A stretch of DNA of 64,000 bases from Dillenia suffruticosa. Taxonomy: Eukaryota; Streptophyta; Magnoliopsida; Dilleniales; Dilleniaceae. The stretch is from NCBI GenBank assembly GCA_033439265.1, contig JAVTVX010000017.1:13540501-13604500 (forward strand). Reading direction: 5' to 3'. A model generated the notes under the pieces. That model made no database searches, was not told where the DNA came from, and saw nothing but the letters and a program-made list of their open reading frames with translations. This document shows positions 44,756-56,388 of the stretch, piece after piece; the stretch's first letter is position 1, and every line of letters begins with the position of its first letter. A program made the translations under genes and the position numbers.

Positions 44756-45807
44756 CCAAGGATGATGAGGAACCTCGGACATTTCAGAAGGATCTCGAGA
44801 GTCCTATGAAGGACCAATGGCCAGAGACCATGAAGGAGGAGATAAAATTTATGAGAGTTAACAGGGTCTGGGATTTAGTTGACCTACCTAGGGATAGAAA
44901 GGCCATTGGGAACAAGCGGGTTCTCAAAATCAAAAGAAAGGTCAACGGATCGATGAAGAGATACAAGGTCCGTCTAGTAGCCAAAAGTTACACACAGACA
45001 AAGGGCATTGACTACGAGAAGACTTTCTTCCCGTAGTCAAATTCACATCGATCCGTTTACTCTTGGTGATTGTCGTAAGCATGGATCTAGAGTTGTATCA
45101 GATAGATGTAAAGACCGCTTTCCTCAATGGGAATCTGGATGAGGAGATCTACATGGACCAGCCCTCAGGGGTTCGTTCTAATAGGTCATGAGGATAAGGT
45201 CTGTCGACTTCAGAAGTCGATATATGACCTAAAGCAATCATCTAGGCGATGGTACCTAAAATTTCACAATGAGGTGATATCTTATAGTTTTACGATAATC
45301 AAGGAGGATCATTGTGTCTATCTAATACGATCTAATGAATCTTTTGTAATCTTATCCCTATATGTGGACGATATAATATTGGCCGGAAACAACATTGAGT
45401 ATCTGATGACAATCAAGGCATGGTTGTCATCGAGTTTTGACATGAAAGATATGGGTGAAGCTGAATTCATCATTGGAGTTAAGATCCAGAGGGATCGCTC
45501 AAAGCAAATGTTGGCTCTTTCACAAAAGACCTACATTAGGAAGATTCTCGAGTACTTTGGGATAAGTGATTGTAATCTCATAGATACTCAAATCGCCAAA
45601 TGTGATGGCCTGAGTCTTGAAATGTGCCTGAAAACTCATGAAGAAATAAGGAAGATGAGTAAAATCTTTTATTCCAGCGCAATGGGAAGTCTGATGTACG
45701 CGATATTGTGTACACGACCAGATATATGTTATGTAGTCGGTTTGGTGAGTAGAAATCAATCAAATCCTGAAAGGGGTTCACTAGAGAGCAATGAAAAAGA
45801 TTTTTAG
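44756..45807 (+). pseudogene. copia-A reverse transcriptase
   Basis: The frame continues from the fragment ending at 33710. DQWPETMKEEIKFMRVNRVWDLVDLP and RYKVRLVAKSYTQTKGIDYE open the domain. A frameshift near 45033 and another near 45125 cross the first catalytic Asp region. KVCRLQKSIYDLKQSSRRWY and SLYVDDIILAGN (YVDD at 45361-45372) are intact, then FDMKDMGEAEFIIGVKI and TRPDICYVVGLVSRNQSNP. It would have copied element RNA. Confidence 0.85.
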
Positions 45808-46310
45808 ATATCTTAAGGGAATTGCGAGCTACTCCTTGTGCTATGAGGGGAGGTAATTTGCACCTTGTAGGATATTCGGATACCGATTGGGGCGGTGATC
45901 TGGTTAAGCGCAAATCGACATCAGGTTTTACCTTTTAGCTCAATGGTGGTATCATTTCTTGGAGTAGCAAGAAGTAGACCTATGTAGCTCTATATACGAT
46001 GGAGGCTGAGTTCGCGGTTTGCTCAGTCGCAGTTCAGGAGAGTGTTTGGTTCCGGAGACTATTAGACTACTTAGGGGTTGTGGTTGATAGTGGGAGGTCG
46101 GTGATAATCTACTGTGATAATCAGGCCGCTATCGCCTATATTCAAGACTCTAAGTAATATATTAGAACCAAACACATCGACATCAGATATAATTTTATTA
46201 GAGACATTATCGAGAAATGTGAAGTGACCGTCAAGTACATCTCGACACCTTCACCAAACCCATCGCTAGAAACTCATTTGTAGCACATAGAGAGTCATTG
46301 GGTTTGAAGA
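45808..46310 (+). pseudogene. copia-A RNase H remnant
   Basis: LVGYSDTDWGGDLVKRKSTSGFTF, a TAG, NGGIISWSSKK, a TAG, then TMEAEFAVCSVAVQESVWFRRLL and YCDNQAAIAYIQDSK are RNase H motifs in copia order. RTKHIDIRYNFIRD leads to the end of pol. Confidence 0.85.
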
Positions 46311-47474
46311 TATTTTGACATTTCTCATCTCGTATTAAATTGACGATATGATGCTTATTACATTTATATATGATTTTGTGCATTATTTAGTCACACTTGC
46401 GTTATTATTTTATTTCTTAAATAATGCACATATTTTTAGATCATATATGTTTTGACGTGATAAAAAATATATCAGGCAGGCGAGATCAACTCTTTCATAC
46501 GAGTGACCACCTCCAGCTTTAAGTGAGCGAAGATGATACGGTTTCTAGTTATAAGAGGCATTGAAAGTGGCCCTGCTAGAACATAAGTTGTCCTAATATG
46601 TGTTCAAGATAAGGTCATCTGGGATATGACCGATATAGAAATACCCACATCCATGTTGCCTGTGAGTAGCCAAATTTGAGATCTCGGATATTACCTATGA
46701 TAGTGATAATGTCTCTGAGACACTCTCTCTAAGATCTCTTAGTAGAGTCTTATGTGTAGACTAAATCTCATATCTATACAGTATTAGAGAAATCTGACAT
46801 AGGCCCTTTTGAGAAATGAGAGATTAATACTATGGCACGCATTTCGTACCACGTGTAATAGACAATTAGAGATAGTAGGAGCTATTATATGAGACGATGA
46901 TCTAATCATGATCTCCGTTCCCACTATGTGAGACTCGAAATCCATTGGGTAAGATCTCTGGTATCCTTATTTTATTTTCGGCTATTTCCAGAAGTCTCGA
47001 TTCAGTGTCTGCAACTTTAGTCTGTTTACTTATGGCTTGGAAGATAAATTGAGGTCTAAGGGGCAGGTCTAAGAAAGCTGCTGAGTTGAGGCCGATGGAT
47101 TCTAGTTTGGGAAAGGAAAACCAATCTACATTACATCATTGTATTGTATTCATCGACTGGTCTGTTACGTTTGTCTACGTTGGGATACGAACGTAATAGT
47201 AAATACACTTTCAAGCAAATATTATGGATCACTTTCGATGAGAAAAGTGGCTCGTGGATATAATTATATTGAGTTTGGGGTAAAGCGAGACTTTTTCATA
47301 CTAACGGTGACTCATCGATCATCCTACCAAATGTATCGAGAAGTCTTTTCTTATAGGTGTACTCGCCAGTCGCACGACACCCAATCCTGTATGAAAATCT
47401 AGCATGGTAATGTAGGAGATCGCATGAGTTGTGTCTCGTTACGGACAAAAATGCCCTCGTGTGCAAGTGGGAGA
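46311..47474 (+). other. copia-A 3' untranslated stretch
   Basis: About 1.16 kb without coding motifs between pol and the 3' LTR, ending in the purine tract AAGTGGGAGA (47465-47474). A frame at 47139-47402 has no family resemblance. Confidence 0.6.
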
Positions 47475-47923
47475 TGATGGAATTAATGCCTACGTAGGAC
47501 ATTTTTCCATGTATGGTCTCACTTTCCACATCCAAAAAATAGTAACCGAAGTAATTTGAATCTCCTTCATTTTGTGGTTACAAAGGAATAAGGAAACTAG
47601 GACAAAAACACTAGGGAACATATCATTGTGGGTGACAGCACAATAGAGGAAAAAATCTCCTTGAGAGTGAAGGTTAGAGAAAAAATTCTGCGTAGAGAAT
47701 TTTTGCCGTCTTCGTCACCGGATTTCGATTGCGATGTCGTGGTACTGTGGTAATAGTTCGATTTTCGTGGCTATCATCCGACAGTGAGGTCGTTCCATCA
47801 AGACTCGTAGCTTTCTGGATTTTCTACGATCTGCTCATTGAGGTATGCCCAAAAAACCTAGAGTTTTATGATTCTAATAATTTTATCACGCTTCTGTATG
47901 TGTATGTGCATATAAATCCAACA
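47475..47923 (+). repeat. copia-A 3' LTR (449 bp)
   Basis: TGATGGAATTAATGCC to AAATCCAACA. The end was chosen because TCAGG follows, matching TCAAG before the 5' LTR and restoring the PPR frame. Confidence 0.8.
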
Positions 47924-48028
47924 TCAGGTCGCAAGCAAAATCAGCAAGTGCTTTTCAGGCTAGAATTAAGAGCAAAATCCAGAAAAATAGAAACCCTAGA
48001 ATTAGAGGAAGAGAGTGCTGGAGAGTAG
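47924..48028 (+). pseudogene. PPR protein gene, third fragment (c)
   Basis: TCA GGT CGC AAG reads SGRKQNQQVLFRLELR, which follows directly on NEI at the end of fragment b and fits the inter-repeat segment of the PPR protein. After about 20 codons similarity fades, so the remainder of the frame to 48028 is probably not PPR. The rest of the gene is not in the window. Confidence 0.5.
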
Positions 48029-48231
48029 GTTCATAATTTGGAACATAGAATTTGAGTGTTAGAATTTCAAGGTTTTGAAGTTTTGCTGAACTTTGAACTT
48101 ATAAACTTCAAATCACTCACACTCAACTGAGAAGAAAGAACAAAGGATAAGAGTTAAAATTTACTTGAACTACTACTTGTATTGCAAGGAATTGTTTGAA
48201 TTACTTGATTACAAATGAACAACAAGGGTGG
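48029..48231. other. Unassigned stretch between PPR fragment c and the CACTA
   Basis: No coding motif. It may be another insertion; GGAATTGTTTGAATTACTTG and nearby bases look like repeat DNA but ends cannot be defined. Confidence 0.4.
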
Positions 48232-48948
48232 CACTACAAAAAAACACCATTTTAGCGACAGATTTAGTGACGAAAATTTCAAACAAATTCGTCACTAAAA
48301 TTTTTAGCGACGGATTTCGCAACGAAAATTTTTTCATTGCTAATAACGCATCACAAAAATTCAGCAATGAAAATGGCAGATTCGTCTCCAATTTAGCGAT
48401 GAAAAATTTTTCGTCGCTAATTTAGCGATGGATTTTTTTTTCGTTGCTAAATTTAGCGATGGATTAATTTTTCCGTCGCTAGGATCTTAAAATTTAAGAA
48501 AAAAATTTATTTTTTTTTTCATATTTTGGTCTATTAAAAAAAATGTTATCCTTGTTCAACCAACATACCCGATAATAATTAATATCTTTTGGAATATCTA
48601 ATCCAATCAAATCAATATGCCATCAATATCCATCCAATCCAATATTATTTGGAATCCAACAAATAAGTCATCAATATCCAATTCAACCAATAAACTATCG
48701 ATATCCATACAAAAAATCTAAAATTTGTTCAATCCAAGCAACATATATATCGAATTCCAAAATGTCAAAACATCTGATAGGGATCTAATCAATAGACAAT
48801 GTTCATAAATTTTTGTACCTGTAACAAAATGTTAATAAGAACAAAATGAAATAAATATAAATATAGTCAAATATCTAACATCCAAGAAAATAGTAATAAT
48901 AACATTAATATTGTCCAATATCCAATAATAAAATCTAACGAACAACCA

Positions 48949-49403
48949 TCAGTCATTATCCCGGTCTTCATTATCGGGGTCATCAGTAGGAGGCACAGAA
49001 GGGGGAACTAACTCTGTGAGGGAAGAAACTGACTTGCATCCAATTTGAGGTACTGTAAAATAAGTCATTGCATTACCTCAAGCGATTGTCTAATTTCTTT
49101 GATTTCTTCGTCTTTCTTTGCAAGTTGCGCTTTGATTTCTTCATCTTTCATTGCAAGTTGCACTTTGAGATTATGCACTTCTTTATCTAGTCGCATTTCT
49201 TTTCTTGAAGCGATTGCGTTGGACGAAGATAGGCCTAGTGTGTACATTCTGCTCAACGATCCCATCCCAAGTATTCTTCCCCTTTTTATCCCACCAGATG
49301 CCTCTAACCAAAAAGTCATACTATCAACGGATGGCTCAGATGAGCCATCATGATCAGCACTACTTGAATTAGTCAGCAAAAGTTCATTATATTTTTCCTG
49401 CAT
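48949..49403 (-). pseudogene. CACTA TNPA-like (Ptta/En/Spm) protein remnant
   Basis: Codons 49403-49065 read FWLEASGGIKRGRILGMGS, the W-E-x-GG-KxGRxxGxGS signature of Ptta/En/Spm transposase-associated proteins, then a long charged heptad region (LDKEVHNLKVQLAMKDEEI) that predicts a coiled coil. A stop follows at about 49065; a further frame (about 49050-48949) has an acidic C terminus PPTDDPDNEDRDND, as in the family. A gap of some 24 nt between them is too short for a plant intron, so a frameshift is likelier. TNPA-type proteins bind the subterminal repeats. Confidence 0.7.
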
Positions 49404-49834
49404 TATTATGATGGAAATCAGAATAAAAGTACAATAAAATAGTAAGAATGAACAATTACAAGATCATGAATTCAACTAATTGATCATGTATGATAGAACA
49501 ATTACAAGTTGTCTTATTGCATTATTGCTAAATGAGAATTCTTCGTTAATAATTCAACAATTGCATCTACCTGAAAAGAACCATCACAAAGTGATTCAAA
49601 AGGTTATGGTTATGGGCAGCAGAGCTGCTATACCAAGAGAAAGAGAACTCAAAAGTGTAACATGTCAAAACAAGGTTTTTACGGGTGTGAAGCATATTGC
49701 ATTCCATTTTTCTAACCACGCAGGTGTCCCAAGTATAATATAAACAATATATATATGGCTAGAGAGAATAATTCAGAAAGCTAGAGCAGTCGGGGACACG
49801 TACCTAAACATCATTACATCATTTTCTAATTGAG

Positions 49835-50148
49835 TGTGAGACCCTCATTATTACTCCTGAGAATAATGAGAAGCTCAAAACGGTCCACAAGGCTCTCGAG
49901 GGTTTTACGAAAGACTATTGGTTGAAGGTCATGAATGAAGAGATGAATCAATATAATTTAATGAAGTTTGAGATTTAGTTGATTTACCTGAGAGCAGAAA
50001 GGCCATGGGAAACAAATGAATTTTCAAAATCAAAAGAAATGCTAACAGATCAGTAAAGAGGTGTAAAACTCATCTGGTAGCTAAGAGTTATACTCAAAGT
50101 AAGGGCGTGGACTATGAAAAGACTTTCTCCCCTGTAGTCGAATTATTT
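49835..50148 (+). pseudogene. Captured copia RT fragment inside the CACTA
   Basis: Fragments ITPENNEKL, YWLKVMNEEMNQYN, then (shifted) RKAMGNK-like and VKRCKTHLVAKSYTQSKGVDYE-like peptides match, segment by segment, the start of the copia-A RT (44756-45040). Stops break it. It ends at the region SPVVEL just before the CT repeat; no LTR accompanies it. Confidence 0.75.
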
Positions 50149-50188
50149 GTTTTTGAAAGAAGGGGTAGGTACAAATTTGTATAAATGA

Positions 50189-50193
<5 letters not shown>

Positions 50194-50273
<80 letters not shown>
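50194..50273. repeat. (CT)n microsatellite, about 80 bp
   Basis: Uninterrupted CT repeat inside the CACTA; the Arg-Glu-rich minus-strand frames over it are artefacts. Confidence 0.97.
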
Positions 50274-50276
<3 letters not shown>

Positions 50277-50299
50277 ATGCACAAACGTAATAAAGCCCC

Positions 50300-52850
50300 C
50301 ACACAATGTTACACATTGCTTTGCTGGGTCTACCACTATATCCTAACATGGCTTTCAAGAAAATTCGCACATGATAAGAGGCATGCAATAAAAGTAAGCA
50401 ATGAACCCGAACCATAGTCTTCTCCCGGAGCTTTTTTTGTGTTATGGGCAAAAGTAAGCTATTTCATCTTGATAAGATTTTGATGGATTTTTTAGTTCTG
50501 TATATAGATATAAAACCATCAAAGTACCTTGGACCAGCAGAGAAAGAAGACTCTAACTAGGTCCATAATAAAATTGCATTCATTGAGCTTTCCATGTCAA
50601 CACACTGAAGTGGCTTTATGTGTATTTCACTGATTAAAATGGACATATATAATGAGTTATCAAATCTCATTCATACCGCAATAAAAATTAAAATTCCTCG
50701 TTAATTTTAAATTTAGCAAAATTCAAGTATTTCCGTCTGGTGCTGTAAAATGTTTTTAATTTGCCAAATGAGAACACTTGATTTTAGATATCTTTCATTC
50801 ATTAATGTTTATCAAAAAATGATAAACTTTCTGGTCTCAAAAATTGTTCTCCACTTGACTCCTCAAAGTCAAAAATTCACAAACTCAATGTGAAAGAGGA
50901 CGGGTAGGTTTTAACAAAAAGAAGCACTTGTGCGGATTTGTGGAATGATGAGGTCCCTCTTATAGGCCATAAACCATGGATATAGTTGTTAAGATTCTTT
51001 GGATGAGTTCAATTTCTAGAGGAAAATTGGATACAGTGATACATGTTAAAATACTATAGAACACTACCCGAGAGGAACCTTAACCATGGGGCACCTTTTC
51101 AAGAAGAGAACAAGTTTTCAGGAGATTCTTTGCTCAACTTTGCAAATGGGCCTAAAAGGAATTACCCAAACTTGACCCATGTTCAAAGTATGTTCAATCT
51201 TTTACATTAAAGAAGGGTAAGCACCCTGCATTTCAAAACAATAAGCATTTCCCTTATAAAGAAGAGCAATCAGGGATCACAATTTTTATAAGCAAAGGAA
51301 ACATAGACAGGCATTTTGTAACCTGCTTCTGGCCTTTGCCTGGAAAAACAAAGGCCATAGTTTGGTTTCAAATTACACTACAAATTTCCTTTTTGCTACG
51401 AATCAATCTGTTAAATTTCAAACTCTACAAGATATAATTGGTTAACAAATCTTATTATTGGCTTTCCAAGGAGGTACATGATGTCTTCAGAAGTCTTATT
51501 ATTGGCTGCCAGTTGAGACTTTCTGTAATTCTTTTTTGGGGATGTTGCAAGGCGTGATAATTGGCTGATTAAGAAGGTAAAATGTATCAGTCTGAAAGGT
51601 TAATTTTCTCAACTCTTCAGAGGGAAAGGTTTTCACATGGATACTCAAAGAAGGGTTGGAGAAACAGGAAGAAGTTTCTGGTAATGTTGCCTTTTCTATG
51701 CGAGGCAGGTGTATGCATGAGAATTTAGTGAAAAAATTTCTGTAATTTGGAGTAAGTATGTAGAAAAGACCTAATAGTGATATAGGACTGGGAAATTGTT
51801 TCTAGGCTTGAGTCTCAAGGGTGTTCCAGATTCAGCTATTTAGCCACTAATAACATTTCACTTAATGGTAAATGGTTGGGAGTAATTTTCTGTAGGTACT
51901 TTCTTCGGCATACAGTGTAAACAATAAGCTTGGCTTTCTCAAGAAGTAAAGGGATGCCAAGTTGGGAATAAAGGCTGTAGCCATGCTAGTCCTTAGGAGT
52001 TTATACCCCGAATATACTATCTTATTTTCCCTGCCCCATTTAAAGCATGTAATTGCACTCATATTTACTTGTGGCAAGATCTTTGGCTGGATTGTAGTAC
52101 CATTTTTTGCTTTTTTTGGTCTTGTATCAAATTACGTCTTCGTTGTTTTATACCCTTGATGGGAACTCATGAAGTCTTTACTTCTTTAGAATCTGAATGA
52201 AAGGGAAGTGGTGGATCTTTCTCTTTTCAATAGGCTTTTGGAATCTTTTCACTTATCTCCCCTTGTCTAGGGTAAGAAGGCTTTGTTGGGTCAACAAGGA
52301 CAGGGAGTCAGTTTAACCCAATATATGGACAAGGGAGTCAGCTCAAGTTCTTTCTCTTTATAATTTTTGCACCCAGCTTCCCATATTTAGGAAGACAAAC
52401 AGTTAACCTACTCAACATAGAGAATAATCAACTAAAAATTAACACGCATAAAATGCTGCAAGATTCACTTACCCAGAACATTACAAAAAGGGAATTTGAA
52501 GTAAACAGTATCATTAATCAAGTCACTGAAAGGGATTAGCATAAATTAGAGATATTACCTTAAGTTTTCCCAAGGAATAAAGGTAGAAAAGCTTGTTAAG
52601 GTGCTCTTACCAAAAGTAAGCATAATGTACAAGGAAAAATACCAAACTCAAAATTTGTTGATGCATTTTTAAAAGTATTTATGGGTTAAATTATTTAACA
52701 ATATTTTATAAGTATACATTTTTTAAAATCTCTTAAGAACAAATGATGTTGCTCTTAGAGGCATATTGTCGAACATGTTTCATGCGTTATTCATACACTT
52801 ACCTTATTTACCACTAAACATCTGATCGGACGAATTGGATTGATTTACAT
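50300..52850. other. CACTA interior without recognisable genes
   Basis: No protein motif on either strand. The base composition is more balanced than in the subterminal regions, so it may include acquired host DNA, but nothing is identifiable. Confidence 0.5.
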
Positions 52851-52869
52851 TTTCATCCAAAACAATACA

Positions 52870-53175
52870 GAAGATGAGGTAGAGAAGAGAAGAGGGAGGG
52901 AGAGAAGACAAACCTAAGAGATGAGCCGAAGAGAGAAAAGCCTTCGTCGATTTGTATGGAGACGAAGTTGAGAGACAGGGAGAGGGTAAGATGAAAAGAG
53001 AAGGCAGTGTGTCAGTGAGAGGCGAACGAAAAAAGCCGAACCTAAATCAACGAAGAAACCATCAGATCAATGCTCTGCATGCGAGACAAGATAAAAAAAA
53101 AAAAAGAGAAAGAAGATGATGTGGAGAAGAGAAGAGAGAGGGAGAGAAGACGAACCTGAGAGAAAAGCCTTCGTT
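52870..53175. repeat. Diverged direct repeat, purine-rich, in the CACTA
   Basis: GAGAAGAGAAGAG followed by GGGAGAGAAGACRAACCT occurs near 52880-52915 and again near 53123-53158, each followed by an AAAAGCCTTCGT segment. On the minus strand this pyrimidine-rich stretch could be a transcript leader from the right end. Confidence 0.65.
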
Positions 53176-53984
53176 ACTAAGTTAATATGAGATGAGGTGG
53201 GAGCTGATTGCTGCGACAGTCGGCAAAGTCGAGCATATCGCAATGACCGAAGATGCGATGAAGAGACGATGGTTAGGGATGAAGGATGCGATGTGACAGA
53301 GAGAAGATGCAAGGCGGACCGAGCCGCTAGGGGAGTGGCGGCAAGACTTAGGAGAGTCATGAAAGAGAAACGAATCTAAAAATAACCCTAAGTTTCAAGT
53401 TCGCGCTTAGCGACGGATTCATCTTCCGTCGCTAAGTCTTTTCATTTTATGATTTTATTATTTCTTTATTTTATTTTTCTTTTATTTTAATTTATTACTT
53501 TTCCCTTTATCTTATTATCTTTTTTTTTTTTTTCTTTTCCAAACATTAAAACAATTAATAAATGGATGACCGCCTCTCATTACCCGTCTATTTCAATGCT
53601 TCTATCCCCTAAAAACTACTATCTATTTTACTTTTTGGAGAGGTTAGATCACTGGACATAGATGTCCAATCTATTGTTCTATCATTTCGAAACCTTGTGC
53701 AGAGTTCTGATTTATTCTCTTTCTTTCTAATGACCATGACAATTGAAGAATAACGACTGAACCTTTGAACATGATTCAACAATTGATCATAGAAGCGAAC
53801 AGGCAGAGAAGGCATAACACTTTGTGTTATGAAAAATTAGTTGTTAGAGATTGATTCAATTATTTATAATAAAATTATCAATTTGTTGAAAACCGTAATA
53901 TTTATTATGTATTAAACTCTATTTCATCATTCAGAAATTGTCAAAAAGAGGGACACAATTGAAAATATTTTATAATAGATTGTA

Positions 53985-54523
53985 AAAAAAAATTTAACCA
54001 CGAAATTAGTCATGAATTTTGAAATATGGGAGCAATTAGTGATAAATTTTGTCACAAATATTTTTTTTGTTGTCGATTAGCGACGAATTTTGTCATGAAT
54101 TTTGGAATTCGTTACTAAATTAGTAACGAATTTGGTGATGACAAATTTTTGTTGCTAATGAGCAACACAATTTGTGATGAATAATTGATTCGTAATAAAA
54201 TTTAGTCACGAAATTTACATTCATTGCTAATTAGCGACGAATTTTACAATGAAAATATTTTCCTTGCAAATTAGCAACCAAATTAGCCACAAAAAAATTT
54301 TCGTTGCTAAAGTTACCGACAAATTTGGCAACAAAAAATATTTTTGCTGCTAATTAGCGACAAGTTTAGTCACAAATTAAATATTTGTTGCTAATTTCGC
54401 CACGACTAGGTTTTGTCGGAAATTTCGTCGTAAAATAGCGACAAAACTATTTTTCGTCGTTAAATTCATCACAAAATAACGATAAATTTTTTTTGTCGCT
54501 AATACCGTGTTTTCTTTATAGTG
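53985..54523. repeat. CACTA right subterminal repeat region
   Basis: Many copies of AATTAGCGACGAATTTTG-like units in both orientations, matching the left subterminal region at 48250-48482. Confidence 0.8.
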
Positions 54524-54526
54524 TGG

Positions 54527-56372
54527 AGATATACACTAAAGTAGTCTAGAGCTACATTTAAAAGGCTTGAGTACATTAATGAACTTAGCAACTAAAATGA
54601 CAAAACACATAAAAAAAATTTTCGAAGTAATAGGAAATCCTTAATTTTGGCAGCCTGCACATGGTTCATTTTAACTTTTCAAAATCAATGAGACTTGAAA
54701 TATTGAAAATTAAACTTCCATGACTTTCCTTATTTGCACATTTTCAATAAGTCCCTCAAACTTCAAATTGAAGTCACCTCATCTAAACAGTTACTGTGAG
54801 TGCATATAAAAAATATAAAAATTGAAGCATGGTGACTAGTACCAAAGCCCCTGAGTTGTTATCGAAGAGGAAGAAGAGGAGGTGTGTGCTTTATGCGTGC
54901 ATGGATACAAGAGAGAGAGAGAGAGGAGAAACAAAGGATTTATCCACCAAATGCAAGGTTTTTTTAGTATCAAGCTTCATGAAATTCTGATAAGTTTTAA
55001 CCACATAAAGAAGAGAGGATGCCACTGTTGAGAAGAATTCTCCTTGAAATTCTAAAGCAAGAATTTGAAATTCCTTGAACAACTTGTTCAAAAAATGGCA
55101 ACTTTGAAGACACTAGCCATTTTCGTGAACAACATGTTTAAAGGACCAGTTTTGATTCTAAAAGAAAAAGGAAGGAAAACGTGCAATTGTTTGAACATCA
55201 TGTAACAAGTTTACAGGACAAAATTTTTGAAAAAAGAAATTAAGAACTCTGATAAGTCTGCGGATAATACTGCCATTATTGAGCTCCATGAAATTATTAT
55301 TTATTGGATTCGTCATTTCAATCACAGGACCAATTTTACCAAAATTGATAGCTTAGGGGAGGATATTACAAAAACTGATTCACGAGGTTGTATGACAAAA
55401 TGTGAATGTTCATGGGTAATGTTATAGTTTTTCCTCATTTTGTGGACTAACATTCCAGTCTCAAGAATTCCTGCCCCTGCAAATCGTTTTCAATACCCCA
55501 AAAAAATAGTTGGAGGGACAATGTAGTCAAGCACGAAACTTTTTTTCCCCCTTTATCTTCACAAATTTGAGGACAAAATTGCCTATCTGACAGCCGAAAA
55601 ATGACTAGTTAGGAAAGCTTCGTAGTCAAAACTGAATAATTAATTTTTCACATGTTTTTAGGTAATTTAAGGACGAAAATGCCCCTTCCAACGGTTAGTT
55701 TTAAGAGCATTTTTTTTTTTTTTTTTTGGAAAACTAAAGGTTTAAAAATCCATACACAAAGGACCTAAATCTCTTATTTTTCTCACACAAACTAAAAGTT
55801 TGGTACAATGTGCTTATGTGAATCTATATGTATATCCTTTCTGGAATTTATGCATATTTTTGTTGGCTTTGAGATATGACAAGGTTAGATGTCGTTGTTA
55901 GGGTTCAAAATTTAAACTTGATGAATATATAGATTTGCTGTAGACCTATGATCTTTTTTGTATGGCATTAGGGTTGTCACCTTCATGATCATGTATCATG
56001 GGCCACATAGAGCCAAGTATGTCTAATAGTGATTCGTTAGAGTTTATATACTATTATATAATCTATTGTAGGACGAGACACGAGGGTCATTGAAGACAGG
56101 TTTTATGTTGTTTCTATAAGCGCTGAGTGGTTAGATTAGACAATTGTTTAAGGGAGACTTTGCCAAATTTTATATAAAAAAAAAAATTATAAATAGTAAA
56201 AGTTTAAAATTTTGGTTCACTTTTTTTTTCCCCGCATTTCCATATAATGGATGGCAATGCTTAGAATGCTATCTATATGTTATATATTTTGTAATGATTT
56301 ATTTTCCAATTTTTATTTCTTTTGTTAACAGTGCAACACACGACTGGTGGATTGTCACACCCTCCCCTCTGA
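54527..56372. other. No gene seen
   Basis: AT-rich, with small frames lacking motifs, a GAGA run near 54909-54925, and T runs near 55710. No element ends were found. Confidence 0.5.
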
Positions 56373-56388
56373 TGAAGTCATTCTCTCT
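56373..56388. repeat. Left target-site duplication of the SINE
   Basis: TGAAGTCATTCTCTCT, identical to 56584-56599. Confidence 0.9.

Larger units (their letters stand above)
24609..47923 (+). mobile_element. Ty1/copia retrotransposon (copia-A), carrying two nested elements
   Basis: LTR starts TGATGGAATTAATGCC at both 24609 and 47475. Coding parts survive at 33063-33710 (integrase end) and 44756-46310 (RT, RNase H). gypsy-B (25010-33062) and Sire-C (33711-44755) interrupt it. Gag, protease and most integrase, together with the end of the 5' LTR, are gone. RT motifs are of good quality. Confidence 0.8.
48232..54523 (-). mobile_element. CACTA (En/Spm-like) transposon with both ends, 6292 bp
   Basis: The left end CACTACAAAAAAACACC at 48232 and right end GTGTTTTCTTTATAGTG at 54523 form a TIR (complement of the right end: CACTATAAAGAAAACAC). 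TGG stands on both sides (48229-48231, 54524-54526), the expected 3-bp duplication. Subterminal TTTAGCGAYGRA-type motifs fill 48250-48482 and 54000-54510. A transposase-associated remnant lies near the left end on the minus strand. No catalytic transposase is seen, so it would need help from another copy. Confidence 0.9.

Noticed and set aside
47139..47402. 87-codon frame in the copia-A 3' region
   Set aside because: No similarity to any copia domain; lies after pol in non-coding sequence.
49053..49076. Tiny intron (GTAATG...TTTTACAG) joining the TNPA frames
   Set aside because: 24 nt is below the usable size of plant introns; a frameshift in a dead copy is simpler.
50081..50451. Arg-Glu-repeat open frames on the minus strand
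   Set aside because: Produced by the (CT)n microsatellite; open in several frames with no flanking domain.
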